NCBI RefSeq assembly: GCF_020859565.1 | Contig: NZ_JAJHUO010000031.1 | Location: 58,174-122,173 of the forward strand | DNA from: Saccharothrix luteola | Lineage (GTDB): Bacteria; Actinomycetota; Actinomycetes; Mycobacteriales; Pseudonocardiaceae | Direction: 5' to 3' | DNA: 64,000 nucleotides | Part shown: piece after piece, positions 24,446-32,828 of the stretch | Position numbering within the stretch: position 1 is the stretch's first letter | Layout of the letters: each line of letters starts with the position of its first letter | Program-made: the position numbers and the translations under genes | The notes under the pieces: generated by a model | What the model was told of the DNA's origin: nothing | Database searches by the model: none | What the model saw: the letters and a program-made list of their open reading frames with translations, nothing else

Positions 24446-25213
24446 ATGGACAACGACGTCTACAAGGTCGGTGAGGGTGACCACGCGGTCATCGCACTGC
24501 ACGGCTGGTTCGGCTCGGCGACCGCGTGGCAGCCGATCACCCCCTACCTGGACGGCGCTGCGTTCAGCTACTTCTTCCCCGATTACCGCGGATACGGCGC
24601 GCGCATGGACGTGCCGGGGGAGTACTCGATCGCCGAGGCCGCCGCGGACGTCCTGACCTTCGCCGACGACCTGGGTCTTGAGGCGTTCTCGTTGATCGGC
24701 CACTCGATGGGCGGCAGCGTGATGCAGCGCGTGTTGGCGGACGCGCCCTCGCGGGTGCGCGCGCTGGTCGGGATCTCCCCGGTGCCGGCGAGCGGCGTCC
24801 CGTTCGACGAGCAGACCTGGGAGCTGTTCGCCGGCGCCGAGCGGGAGGCGGGCAACCGCCGCGCGATCATCGACTTCACCACCGGCAACCGGCTCAGCGG
24901 CACCTGGCTCGACGCGATGGTCCGGCACTCGTTGGAGACGGCCGACCCGGTCGCCTTCGGGGCGTACCTCCGGGCGTGGGCGCGAACCGACTTCCAAGCC
25001 CAAGTGGACGGCAACCCCGTGCCGGTCCGGGTCGTGGCCGGCGCGCACGACCCGGCGCTCGGCCCGGACACCATGCGTGCGACCTTCGGCAAGTGCTACC
25101 CGAACTGCGAGGTGGTGGTGTTCGAGCAGGCGGGCCACTACGCGGTCGACGAGACCCCGATCGCGCTCGTCTCGACGGTCGAGGAGTTCCTCTCCGAGCC
25201 AAGGGGGCGATGA
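24446..25213 (+). CDS. alpha/beta hydrolase
   Basis: A 255-residue alpha/beta hydrolase with oxyanion segment LHGWFGS, nucleophile S87 in GHSMGG, acid D202 (AGAHDPALG) and base H231 (EQAGHYAVDE). ATG 24446 follows GGAGAAG; an earlier ATG at 24359 would add a tail unlike the family. The substrate is unknown: the lineage includes esterases, lactonases and dehalogenases. Its last bases overlap an ATG (25210) for a second gene that is cut off by transposon DNA, so the original operon was at least two genes. Confidence 0.85.
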   Translation: MDNDVYKVGEGDHAVIALHGWFGSATAWQPITPYLDGAAFSYFFPDYRGYGARMDVPGEYSIAEAAADVLTFADDLGLEAFSLIGHSMGGSVMQRVLADAPSRVRALVGISPVPASGVPFDEQTWELFAGAEREAGNRRAIIDFTTGNRLSGTWLDAMVRHSLETADPVAFGAYLRAWARTDFQAQVDGNPVPVRVVAGAHDPALGPDTMRATFGKCYPNCEVVVFEQAGHYAVDETPIALVSTVEEFLSEPRGR

Positions 25214-25280
25214 CCGCCGCCGAGCACAGCACCTTCCGGGTGATCTCGCACGGCAGCGGCACGATCATCCGGACATGTCG
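25210..25280 (+). pseudogene. 5' stub of a second operon gene, cut by IS debris
   Basis: ATG 25210 overlaps the hydrolase stop (ATGA). About 22 codons (MTAAEHSTFRVISHGSG) read as normal protein before the frame runs into transposon-derived sequence. The product cannot be identified from this stub. Confidence 0.4.
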
Positions 25281-25329
25281 TGCGGCGAACTGTTCACCTG
25301 TGGTGCGGAGCCCGGTCTCACGGGCTTCA

Positions 25330-25555
25330 CCCGGAGACCCGGTTCCGCGCCGGGTAGTCGGCGCAGCAGCGCGGCGAGCACAACGCGGTCGGCCCAGTCC
25401 AACCGTGGGTGGGGTTGGTCCGGGGCAGCACGGCGACCTCGTGCCGCAGTACCAGCAACTCCACGTCCTTGGCCGCGGAGGACCGGCCGAGCAGGACCAG
25501 CCAGTCACCGAGTCGGACGAAGATCAGGTACAGCAGTCGTAAGGCGGAACTGGGG
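25330..25555 (-). mobile_element. IS family B, transposase N-terminal fragment
   Basis: Minus-strand text ALRLLYLIFVRLGDWLVLL, GRSSAAKDVELLVLRHEVAV, then frameshift decay. Same segment as at 20800-20906 and 40555-40660. The remainder to 25701 holds no gene. Confidence 0.7.
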
Positions 25556-25701
25556 TCAGATGAGCGGTGACGTGCCGGGGGACACGTCGTTGAACGCGCC
25601 CGCCGAGTCCAGTCGCACAATGGCCCGCGTGCACGAGTCGCAGGTGTTCGTCCCGAGGGAGGGTCGTCAGGGCGTGCCGCAGGCGGCGATGGCCTCGTCG
25701 A

Positions 25702-28146
25702 TCACGGACCCGGGACGGCATCACCGAGGCTGTGCAGGGCCTGCTCGGCCGAGGCTTGGACAAGGCGGAGGTCCGACTGCCGGGCGAGGTCGACGGCGTG
25801 CCGGGCGTGGGTCCGGGACTGGTCGGGCGCGTGTTTGCGGGTGGCGGCGGACAGGCCGATGAGCGCCTGCACCCGGCCTCGCAGATAGCCCGCCAGGGCC
25901 GCTGTCTCGTGGGCTTGGCGGAAGTGCGAGAACGCTTCGGTGAACCGGTCCCGGCCCAGGTGGGCCGACCCGGTGACGGTCAGCGCGTCGACCTCCGCGG
26001 TCAGGTTGCCGCCGTCGCGGGCGGTGGCCGCGGCGCGGGTCGCGGTGTCGATGGCCTCCTCGTACCAACGGTTGGCGAGGGCGACCGTGGCGAGGCCGAC
26101 GAGTGCGATCGCCTTGCGGGACCGGAAGGCCAGGTCCTCGGTCATGGTCAGCTGGCGCTCGAAGTGGCCGCGGGCCTCGTCGTGCTGCCCCAGCTGGACC
26201 GAGACGTGTCCCAACGTGCCGAGCGCGCCGACGACGCCCGCCGCGTAACCGGTGCCCGTGGCCAGCGCGAGCGCTTCGGACGCGTACTTCGCCGACTTGG
26301 GGAGCAGGCCGAGGTCGGCGCAGATCCCGCTGAGCACGATGAGCGTGCTCGACTGGCCGCGTCGCTCGTCGAACCGGCGTCGCAGCCGCAGCGACTCGGC
26401 GCAGTGCGCCTGTGCGTCCTGCAACCGGCCGAGCGCGTGCTCGGCGGCACCCAGCGCGTTCAACGCGAACGCCCGTTCCCGCGGCATCCTCAGCTCGCGG
26501 AACAGCAGCACCGCGGAGGTGAGGTGGGCGGTCGTGACGTCGAGCTTGCCGATGCCCCAGTTCGCCATGCCCACCGCCAGGTGCATGGCGGCCGTGGCCT
26601 TCCGGTCGCCCTCGTGCTCGGCGGACCGCAACGCGCTCTCGGCGACCGGCGTCCAGTCCATGCCGTGTGGCCGCACCTGCTGGTAGGTGCGCAACGCGTC
26701 CGCCAACGCCCAGTCCAGGACCGGGTCGTGGCCGGCAACGGCCGACACCGAGGCGATGATGTCGAACTGCTCGGCGGACAGCCAGGCGGACGCCTGGTGG
26801 TCGGAGGTGAACTCCACCGGTGGCGCGTCGGGCGGGTCCACCAGCCGGGGCGCCTCGGGGAAGATCCAACGGGCCGCGGCGTTCGTGCCGGCGCCGTAGA
26901 ACCGGGCCAGTTCGAGCACCGCGTTCGTGCGGACCGATTCGGTGTCCTCCGCCGCGGCGTGTTCGGTGGCGAGCAGCCGCAACGTGTCGTGCAGCCCGAA
27001 CCGGCCCGGCGCCCGCCGTTCCACGAGGTTCGCGTCCGCCAGGCCTTCGAGCAGTGCGGCGCAGTCCGCGCGCGGCTTGCCGAGCAACGCGCGCGCGGCG
27101 TCGGCGGTGACGTCCTGGCAAGGGCTCTGCCCGATCCGGCGGAACAGCTCCCGCGCGTCCGGGGCCAGTTTCCGGTAGGCCAAGCCGACTTGGGCGTCGA
27201 GCCCGCGTCGCTGCTCGCGCACGGTGGCGAGGTAGCCGTCGAGCGTGGGTGCGCCGGGCGTGGTGAGCTGTCCCACCGCGACGCGCAGCGCGAGCGGCAC
27301 GTGCCCGCACAACTCGGCCAGTTCGGCCAGCCGGTCGGCATCCGCTCGCACCGCGCGGCCGAGCAGTTCCACCGACTCCTCCGGGCGCAGCGGGCCGAGG
27401 TGGATCCGCAACGCGCGGTGCCGGGTCTCCAACCGCTCCAGCGGCGCCCGGCTGGTGACGACCGCGACGCAGTCGCGCGACGCGGGCAGCAGCGGCACCA
27501 CCTGGTCGACGTCCGCGGCGTCGTCGAGCACGAGGAACATCCGTCGAGACGACAGCAGGTGCTGGTACGTGGTCCGCAGCACGTCGGCGCTCCCGCTGAT
27601 CCCGGACGCGATCGACGCGAGCAGGTGGGTGAGCGCCTGGTCGACGGTGAGCGGTTCGGCGTCGGAGCCGCGCAGGTCGACCGTGAGAACGTTGTCCGCC
27701 GCCCGGCCGCCCGCTTCCCGCACGAGCCGGTGTGCGAGCGCCGTCTTGCCCATGCCCGCGGGCCCGGAGATCACGACCAGCTTGTCGGGTGACCTGACGT
27801 GGGTGGCCAGCACGGCCAGGTGGCCGGTGCGGCCGACGAACTCCGGCCGGCCGGACCTGTGCTTCTTGGCCTTGACGGACTCGCGCCACGCCTCGTTCGC
27901 CGCCGCCGCGGCAGCCGCCAGGTCGGCGCCGGACCCTGCCACCTCGCGCAGGAACGCGGTGAAGTCGGGGTTGTCGTTGGGGACCCTGGGCAGGTGCTCG
28001 CCGGTCCGCCAGCTCTGGACGGTGGAGTAGCCGATCCGGTGCCGCTTGGCCGCGGCGGTGATCTCACCGGACGACAGCGACGACCGGTCCAGCAGGTCGT
28101 TGAACACCTGTGTGAAGCGCTCGCGTGCGCCTCTGTCCCCGTACAC
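25702..28146 (-). CDS. HTH-NB-ARC-TPR (STAND) transcriptional regulator
   Basis: An 814-residue protein. An N-terminal helix-turn-helix (about 5-60: SSGEITAAAKRHRIGYSTVQ, SWRTGEHLPR) is followed by NB-ARC with P-loop GPAGMGKT at 128-135 and FLVLDDAADVDQ as Walker B, a winged-helix linker, and C-terminal tetratricopeptide repeats (about 480-800). STAND proteins of this type are ATP-dependent switches that activate transcription when a ligand or partner binds. GTG 28146, preceded by GGGGGTGG, is preferred over GTG 28170. It is divergent from the sialidase-like gene at 28296; the gap contains three 11-bp repeats that recur before a second secreted-protein gene at 30112. Confidence 0.85.
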   Translation of the reverse strand: MYGDRGARERFTQVFNDLLDRSSLSSGEITAAAKRHRIGYSTVQSWRTGEHLPRVPNDNPDFTAFLREVAGSGADLAAAAAAANEAWRESVKAKKHRSGRPEFVGRTGHLAVLATHVRSPDKLVVISGPAGMGKTALAHRLVREAGGRAADNVLTVDLRGSDAEPLTVDQALTHLLASIASGISGSADVLRTTYQHLLSSRRMFLVLDDAADVDQVVPLLPASRDCVAVVTSRAPLERLETRHRALRIHLGPLRPEESVELLGRAVRADADRLAELAELCGHVPLALRVAVGQLTTPGAPTLDGYLATVREQRRGLDAQVGLAYRKLAPDARELFRRIGQSPCQDVTADAARALLGKPRADCAALLEGLADANLVERRAPGRFGLHDTLRLLATEHAAAEDTESVRTNAVLELARFYGAGTNAAARWIFPEAPRLVDPPDAPPVEFTSDHQASAWLSAEQFDIIASVSAVAGHDPVLDWALADALRTYQQVRPHGMDWTPVAESALRSAEHEGDRKATAAMHLAVGMANWGIGKLDVTTAHLTSAVLLFRELRMPRERAFALNALGAAEHALGRLQDAQAHCAESLRLRRRFDERRGQSSTLIVLSGICADLGLLPKSAKYASEALALATGTGYAAGVVGALGTLGHVSVQLGQHDEARGHFERQLTMTEDLAFRSRKAIALVGLATVALANRWYEEAIDTATRAAATARDGGNLTAEVDALTVTGSAHLGRDRFTEAFSHFRQAHETAALAGYLRGRVQALIGLSAATRKHAPDQSRTHARHAVDLARQSDLRLVQASAEQALHSLGDAVPGP

Positions 28147-28189
28147 CGGCCACCCCCCACTTGCTCCCACGTTAGCGGCTGGTGATCCG

Positions 28190-28232
28190 TTCCAGCTCAG
28201 CTCCAGCTCAGCTCCAACCTATTGGCCCGCGG
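28190..28232 (+). promoter_or_regulatory. array of 11-bp direct repeats before the sialidase-like gene
   Basis: TTCCAGCTCAG (28190-28200), CTCCAGCTCAG (28201-28211) and CTCCAACCTAT (28212-28222) are successive 11-bp units, followed by TGGCCCGCGG. The last unit plus its follower gives CTATTGGCCC, the same block that ends the matching array at 30181-30233. It lies 73 bp from the ATG at 28296. Spacing and form are those of SARP/STAND activator sites. Confidence 0.7.
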
Positions 28233-28295
28233 GCGGCGCCAGGCCCGAAGCTGGGCGAGCCCGCGTCGATGTGGGCGAGTCTTCAGGGGGAGCAG

Positions 28296-29612
28296 ATGTC
28301 GAGCAAGAAGTCGATGGCGATCGTCGCCGTGGTGATCGCCTTCACGGCGATCGCGGTACCCGCGAGTGCGAGCACCGCGGCGCTCACACCGCAGTACAGC
28401 GCCCTGTTGGAGGAGCCGGAGGACCTGAGCTTCCACTACCGGTCGATGCCCGCGCTGCACCGCGTCACCTGGACCGAGGGCGGGCAGACCAGGCAGCGGT
28501 TCATCCGCAGCTACCAGGTCAGCGGTGACAACGGCAGCCTGCTGACGCAGATCCAGTACCACGTCGGTGACGGCGCGAGCCTCAACGTCACCGCGAACTG
28601 GCGGCAGGCGAAGGTCGCGGGCTCGGACCGGGAGCTGCGCGAGATCACCGGGTCGGCCAAGGTCAACAACGTCTTCCGGGAAACCGGCGGCGCCACCGTC
28701 GTGCTGGACGAGAGGGTCACCGACCTCGGGTTCACCAGGCGGGAGTCCGCCGACGGCGGCGTCACCTGGCAGTCGACACCGGCGACCGTCGACATGGCGG
28801 GCGGCACCATCGTCAGCCCGAACGCGCGGGCGTTCCAGGGCGTGATCCGGCTGCCCGGCGACGGGGCGCTGGTGATGCCGCTCTACGCGGCGCACCAGAA
28901 GGTCGAGGGCACGGAGAAGGACTACCGGTGGGCGTCGCACCTGCTGGTCAGCGAGAGGCCGCCGGCCGGGTCCACTGCGCAGGAGGGGTCGCAGTGGAAG
29001 CGGGTGGCCACACCGTTCAAGTCGGACCGCAACTCCTACACCGAGGCCACCGTGACCCGGTTGGCCGACGGCCGGCTGTTCATGATCGCGAGGTACGACT
29101 ACACCAGCGGCGGTCTGCGCTACGCCAAGCTCGCTTCGCGGACGACCGACCTCCCGGTCGACACGGCCGCCGACCTGAGGGGCACCACGTGGGGCGCCTG
29201 GACGGACGTCGTCGTGCCGGGCGCCGCCGACTACCCGAACCCGGTGCAGGGCGTCGGGCCGGTGCTGCACACGATGGACCAGGGCGTGCTCATGCTCAAC
29301 TTCGGCAGGCCGCGCAACAAGATCACGTTCAGCCACGATGGCGGGAAGACCTGGGCCACGTCCTTCAACGCCTATGACAACCTCCCGACCAACGGGTGCC
29401 CCTCCGAGTACCACATGCCGTGCTCGTCGTTCGGGTCCAGCGGCTACATGGGCGTGGCCGTGACCAGTCCGACGGCCGCGTACGTCATGGGGGACAACTG
29501 CCACACGAACTGGGGCTGCGACGAGCGGGAGGGTGTGGACGGCCCGATCCAGTACAGCTACCCGCAAGGCACCGAGAGCAAGCTCTGGATCAGGATCGTC
29601 GAGCTCGTTTGA
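28296..29612 (+). CDS. secreted sialidase-like (BNR/Asp-box) protein
   Basis: A 438-residue protein with signal peptide (residues 1-26: KKSMAIVAVVIAFTAIAVPA, ASA cleavage) and a sialidase-type beta-propeller. Two Asp-boxes are clear: SADGGVTW and SHDGGKTW (S-x-D-x-G-x-T-W). The C-terminus has six cysteines in a cluster (NGCPSEYHMPCSS, NCHTNWGCDE). The fold is used by sialidases and other exo-glycosidases; the catalytic Arg triad cannot be confirmed by eye, so the substrate is open. GGGGGAG precedes ATG 28296. It is divergent from the STAND regulator and faces the small secreted protein at 29690; both carry the same upstream repeats. Confidence 0.75.
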   Translation: MSSKKSMAIVAVVIAFTAIAVPASASTAALTPQYSALLEEPEDLSFHYRSMPALHRVTWTEGGQTRQRFIRSYQVSGDNGSLLTQIQYHVGDGASLNVTANWRQAKVAGSDRELREITGSAKVNNVFRETGGATVVLDERVTDLGFTRRESADGGVTWQSTPATVDMAGGTIVSPNARAFQGVIRLPGDGALVMPLYAAHQKVEGTEKDYRWASHLLVSERPPAGSTAQEGSQWKRVATPFKSDRNSYTEATVTRLADGRLFMIARYDYTSGGLRYAKLASRTTDLPVDTAADLRGTTWGAWTDVVVPGAADYPNPVQGVGPVLHTMDQGVLMLNFGRPRNKITFSHDGGKTWATSFNAYDNLPTNGCPSEYHMPCSSFGSSGYMGVAVTSPTAAYVMGDNCHTNWGCDEREGVDGPIQYSYPQGTESKLWIRIVELV

Positions 29613-29626
29613 GGACACCCGCGGGT

Positions 29627-29667
29627 GGGGGGGGGGGGGGCCGGGGGGCCGGGCCCCCCCCCCCCCA
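29627..29667. repeat. G/C homopolymer hairpin between convergent genes
   Basis: About 40 bases of G run followed by C run, able to form an extreme GC hairpin. It may be a bidirectional terminator whose exact sequence was misread, or an assembly artefact. Similar tracts are at 45181-45284 and 63925-63994. Confidence 0.5.
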
Positions 29668-29689
29668 CGTCACTGCCCCCGCACCGAAC

Positions 29690-30112
29690 TCAGCCCCACG
29701 CGCCGCAGTCGACGCTGTTGCACGCCCGGATCGACACGCTGGTGACGCTGTCGAAGATGCCCCGGGCGTCGGGCCTGGTGATGATGCTCCGCACGACCCC
29801 GCCGTTCACGCGGATCTGTGCGAAGGTCTCGCCGGACACGGTGAGGCGGTAGTAGCCCGAGACGGTGCCGTCGCCGTTCGGCCCGTACGCCGAGCACAGC
29901 GACAGCCTGGCACCGCCGGGTGACGTCAGCGCACGGCAGTTCTCCGGGGGCGCGTTCCCGCCGGAGCCCGCCAACTGGACCAGCAACCACCCGTCCGCTC
30001 CAACGGATTGGTTCTGGTCGGCCGACGAGGCGGCTGTCGCGGAGCCGCCAACCAGCACCGAGCCCATGATGCCGAGACCGGCGACGAGCACTGCGATCTT
30101 CTTCCGTAGCAA
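29690..30112 (-). CDS. small secreted protein of unknown function
   Basis: A 140-residue protein with a clear signal peptide (KKIAVLVAGLGIMGSVLVGG, then ATAAS). The mature part is about 110 residues with four cysteines (ENCRALT, SLCSAYG, RACNSVDCG) and beta-rich text (GYYRLTVSGETFAQIRVNGG). No family was recognised. The TTG at 30112 has AAAGGGGAG seven bases upstream, so TTG is the start. It is convergent with the sialidase-like gene, and its upstream region carries four 11-bp repeats matching those before that gene, so the two are probably co-regulated. Confidence 0.75.
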   Translation of the reverse strand: MLRKKIAVLVAGLGIMGSVLVGGSATAASSADQNQSVGADGWLLVQLAGSGGNAPPENCRALTSPGGARLSLCSAYGPNGDGTVSGYYRLTVSGETFAQIRVNGGVVRSIITRPDARGIFDSVTSVSIRACNSVDCGAWG

Positions 30113-30180
30113 GTTCTTCTCCCCTTTGGACTGTGCCGCGTTCCACGCCGCGGCCTCATCAGCTTGTCCGCAGGGAGCCC

Positions 30181-30233
30181 GGTGGGCCAGTAGTCCGGAG
30201 CCGTGCCGGAGGTGAGCTGGAGGTCAGTTGGAG
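30181..30233 (-). promoter_or_regulatory. array of 11-bp direct repeats before the small secreted protein
   Basis: On the plus strand four 11-bp units each end in GGAG: GTAGTCCGGAG (30190-30200), CCGTGCCGGAG (30201-30211), GTGAGCTGGAG (30212-30222) and GTCAGTTGGAG (30223-30233). In the direction of the gene they read CTCCRRCTSAS-like units ending in CTACTGGCCC, as at 28190-28232. The array overlaps the stop codon of the ABC ATPase gene. Confidence 0.7.
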
Positions 30234-31018
30234 GTCGCCGAGCCGCGGCGTCCCGGCACGGCGGACACCAGCGCGCGGGTGGCGGGGTGCGCGGGCGAGT
30301 CGAGGACCGCGCGCGTCGGGCCGTGCTCGACGATCCGGCCGCGGTCCATCACCAGCACGCGGTCGCTGATGTGCCGGACCACCGGCAGGTCGTGGCTGAT
30401 GAACAGCATGCTCATGCCCGAAGTGGCCCGCAGGTCGGTGAAGAGGTTGACGATCTGCGCCCGCACCGAGACATCCAGCGCGGACACGGGTTCGTCCAGC
30501 ACCAGCAGCGCCGGGTCCAGCGCCAGCGCCCGCGCGGTCGCGATGCGCTGGCGCTGGCCACCGGAGAACTCGTGCGGGTGGGCGTCGGCGTCACGGGCCC
30601 GCAGCCCGACCAGGTCCAGCAGCTCCGCCACCCGGGCACGTCCGCCATGCCGCCACCGACCGTGCGCGATCAGGGGCTCGGCGATGATCTCGGTGACGGT
30701 CAGCCGCGGGTTGAGCGACCCGTACGGGTCCTGGAACACGATCTGCACCCTGGAGCGGAACTCCCGCAGCCGGCGGCCCTTGGCGTGCGTGACGTCCTCG
30801 CCGTCGAGGTGCACGCTGCCGGCAGCCGGTTCGAGCAGGCGCGTCACGGCCCGCGCGGTGCCGGTCTTGCCGCAACCGGACCTGCCGACCAAGCTGAGGG
30901 TCTCGCCGTGGGCGACGTCGAACGACACGCCGTCCACCGCGCGGGTCCACCCGGTGCGCCACCCCGTCCGGACCGGGTAGCGTACCACGAGGTCCCGCAC
31001 GGACAGCAGCGGCGTCAC
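30224..31018 (-). CDS. oligopeptide-type ABC transporter ATPase (OppF-like)
   Basis: A 264-residue ABC ATPase: Walker A GRSGCGKTG, Q-loop FQDPYGSLNP, signature FSGGQRQR, Walker B LLVLDEP, switch ISHD. It is of the peptide/nickel/opine subfamily but lacks the usual C-terminal extension with the cysteine cluster that its partner has. It is the last gene of a five-gene operon and its GTG overlaps the preceding stop (GTGA). Its stop codon lies inside the repeat array used by the next gene. Confidence 0.9.
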   Translation of the reverse strand: MTPLLSVRDLVVRYPVRTGWRTGWTRAVDGVSFDVAHGETLSLVGRSGCGKTGTARAVTRLLEPAAGSVHLDGEDVTHAKGRRLREFRSRVQIVFQDPYGSLNPRLTVTEIIAEPLIAHGRWRHGGRARVAELLDLVGLRARDADAHPHEFSGGQRQRIATARALALDPALLVLDEPVSALDVSVRAQIVNLFTDLRATSGMSMLFISHDLPVVRHISDRVLVMDRGRIVEHGPTRAVLDSPAHPATRALVSAVPGRRGSATSN

Positions 31019-31968
31019 CGGTCACCCCGGTGGTGGCAGGCGGTGCGGTGGCCGGCGGCCACTTCGAGCAGCACGGGCCGTTCGGCCGCGCACCGGGCGT
31101 CCGCCTCGACGCACCGCGGGTGGAACGCGCACCCCGCCGGCGGGTGTCGCGGATCCGGGAGGCTGCCCGGGGTGGAGCGCAGCCGTTCGACCCGCTCCGC
31201 CCACACCGGCCTGCTGTCCAGCAACGTGCGCGTGTACGGGTGTTGCCGGTCGGTGAACAGCGCGCTCGCCGGACGCGCCTCGACGATGCGCCCCGCGTAC
31301 ATCACCACGACGTCGTCGGCCAGGTCCGCGACGACGCCCAGGTCGTGCGTGATCAGCAGGACGGCGCAACCCCGGTCGGCACGGGCGTCGGCGAGCACCC
31401 GCAGCACCTGCGCCTGCACGGTCGCGTCCAGCGCCGCCGTCGGCTCGTCCGCGATGACCAGGTCCGGGTCGTTGGCCAGCGCGATGGCGATCAGGGCGCG
31501 CTGCCGCATGCCGCCGGACCACTGGTGCGGGTACTGCTCGGCACGGCGCTGGGGATCCGTCACGCCCACCAGTTCCAGCAGCGCGAGCGTCCGGCTCCGG
31601 GCCTGCCGCCGGGTCGTTGCGCGGTCGTGCAGCCGCAGCGCCTCATCGACCTGGTCGCCGATCCGCAACACCGGGTTCAGCGCGGACGCGGGGTCCTGGA
31701 ACACCACGCCGATCCGCCTGCCCCGGATGTCGCGCAGCCGTCGTTCCGCCGCGGCGGTCAGGTCCTCGCCGTCGAACAGGACCCGCCCGGTGATCCGCGC
31801 CGGCGCCGGCAGCAGCCGCGGCACGGCCAACGCCGCGACCGTCTTGCCCGACCCGCTCTCCCCGACGACGCACAGGACGCGGCCCCGATCGAGGTCGAAG
31901 GAGATGCCCGCGACGGCGTCCACCGCGCCGAACGACACCGTGAGGTGGCGGACCGACAACAAGCTCAC
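31015..31968 (-). CDS. oligopeptide-type ABC transporter ATPase (OppD-like)
   Basis: A 317-residue ABC ATPase: Walker A GESGSGKT, Q-loop FQDPASALNP, signature WSGGMRQR, Walker B LVIADEP, switch ITHD. The C-terminus carries the oligo_HPY extension with cysteines (GCAFHPRC, then RC and ACHH) typical of OppD/DppD. GTG start overlapping the permease stop (GTGA). It pairs with the OppF-like ATPase to energise import through the two permeases. Confidence 0.92.
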   Translation of the reverse strand: MSLLSVRHLTVSFGAVDAVAGISFDLDRGRVLCVVGESGSGKTVAALAVPRLLPAPARITGRVLFDGEDLTAAAERRLRDIRGRRIGVVFQDPASALNPVLRIGDQVDEALRLHDRATTRRQARSRTLALLELVGVTDPQRRAEQYPHQWSGGMRQRALIAIALANDPDLVIADEPTAALDATVQAQVLRVLADARADRGCAVLLITHDLGVVADLADDVVVMYAGRIVEARPASALFTDRQHPYTRTLLDSRPVWAERVERLRSTPGSLPDPRHPPAGCAFHPRCVEADARCAAERPVLLEVAAGHRTACHHRGDR

Positions 31969-32828
31969 CCGGCAGCCTCCGGGTCGAGGGCGTCACGCAA
32001 CCCGTCGCCGACGAGCACGACCGACAGCCCGGTCAGCGAGATCGCCAGGCCCGGTGGCACCCACAGCCACGGCATGCCCGCCAGCTTGGCGAACGATCGC
32101 ACCTCCAGCAGCAAAGTCCCCCAGCTCGCCTGTGGTGGCGTCACACCGAGACCGAGGAACGACAGGCTCGCCTCGGACAGGATCGAGACCGCGACCAGCG
32201 TGGTGCCGGCGACCCCGACCTGCGGCAGCACGTTGGGCAGCACGTGCCTGAGCAGGATCCGCCACGACCTGGTGCCCGAGGCGCGGGCCGCGTGGACGAA
32301 CTCCAGTTCGCGGACCTTGAGCACCACGCTTCGGGCGATCCGGCAGCACTGGGGCCACGAGAGCAGCGCGATGAGCGTGATCAGCAGGCCGACGCTCGGA
32401 CCGAGCACCCCCGCCAGCACGATGACCACGAGCACGCTGGGAACGGCCATGAACAGCTCGGTGACCCGGGTGACGGCCAGGTCGACCGGACCGCCCGCCC
32501 AGCCCGACAGGACGCCGAGCACGGTGCCGAGCAGCAGCGCGGAGGACGCGGCCGAGAACCCGACGAGCAGCGACACCCGGCCCCCGGAGAGCAGGCGGGC
32601 GAGCAGGTCACGGCCCGTGTCGTCGGTGCCGAGCCAGTGCGTGGCGGACGGTGGCTCGCGGACGCGGTCCAGGTCGATGGCGGTGGGCCCGTGCGGGAGG
32701 ACCAGCGGGCCGATCAGCACGACGGCCACCACGGAGCCCAACAGCACCAGGCCGACCACCGCGCCGACGTTGCCCCGGAACCGCCTCCAGGCCGTCGCGC
32801 CCGTACCCCGTCGGACCGCCTCCCTCAC
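31965..32828 (-). CDS. oligopeptide-type ABC transporter permease (OppC-like)
   Basis: A 287-residue inner-membrane permease. A first membrane segment near 20-42 (VGAVVGLVLLGSVVAVVLIG) is followed by the OppC-specific GTDDTGRDLLARLL motif and a binding-protein-dependent transport domain with the EAA loop (ARASGTRSWRILLRHVLPNV). GTG start overlapping the upstream stop (GTGA). It forms the pore with the OppB-like partner upstream, which is frameshifted in this sequence. Confidence 0.92.
   Translation of the reverse strand: MREAVRRGTGATAWRRFRGNVGAVVGLVLLGSVVAVVLIGPLVLPHGPTAIDLDRVREPPSATHWLGTDDTGRDLLARLLSGGRVSLLVGFSAASSALLLGTVLGVLSGWAGGPVDLAVTRVTELFMAVPSVLVVIVLAGVLGPSVGLLITLIALLSWPQCCRIARSVVLKVRELEFVHAARASGTRSWRILLRHVLPNVLPQVGVAGTTLVAVSILSEASLSFLGLGVTPPQASWGTLLLEVRSFAKLAGMPWLWVPPGLAISLTGLSVVLVGDGLRDALDPEAAG

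Noticed and set aside
30203..32251. A 682-codon plus-strand frame across the ABC transporter genes
   Set aside because: Antisense shadow; Walker and permease motifs are on the minus strand.
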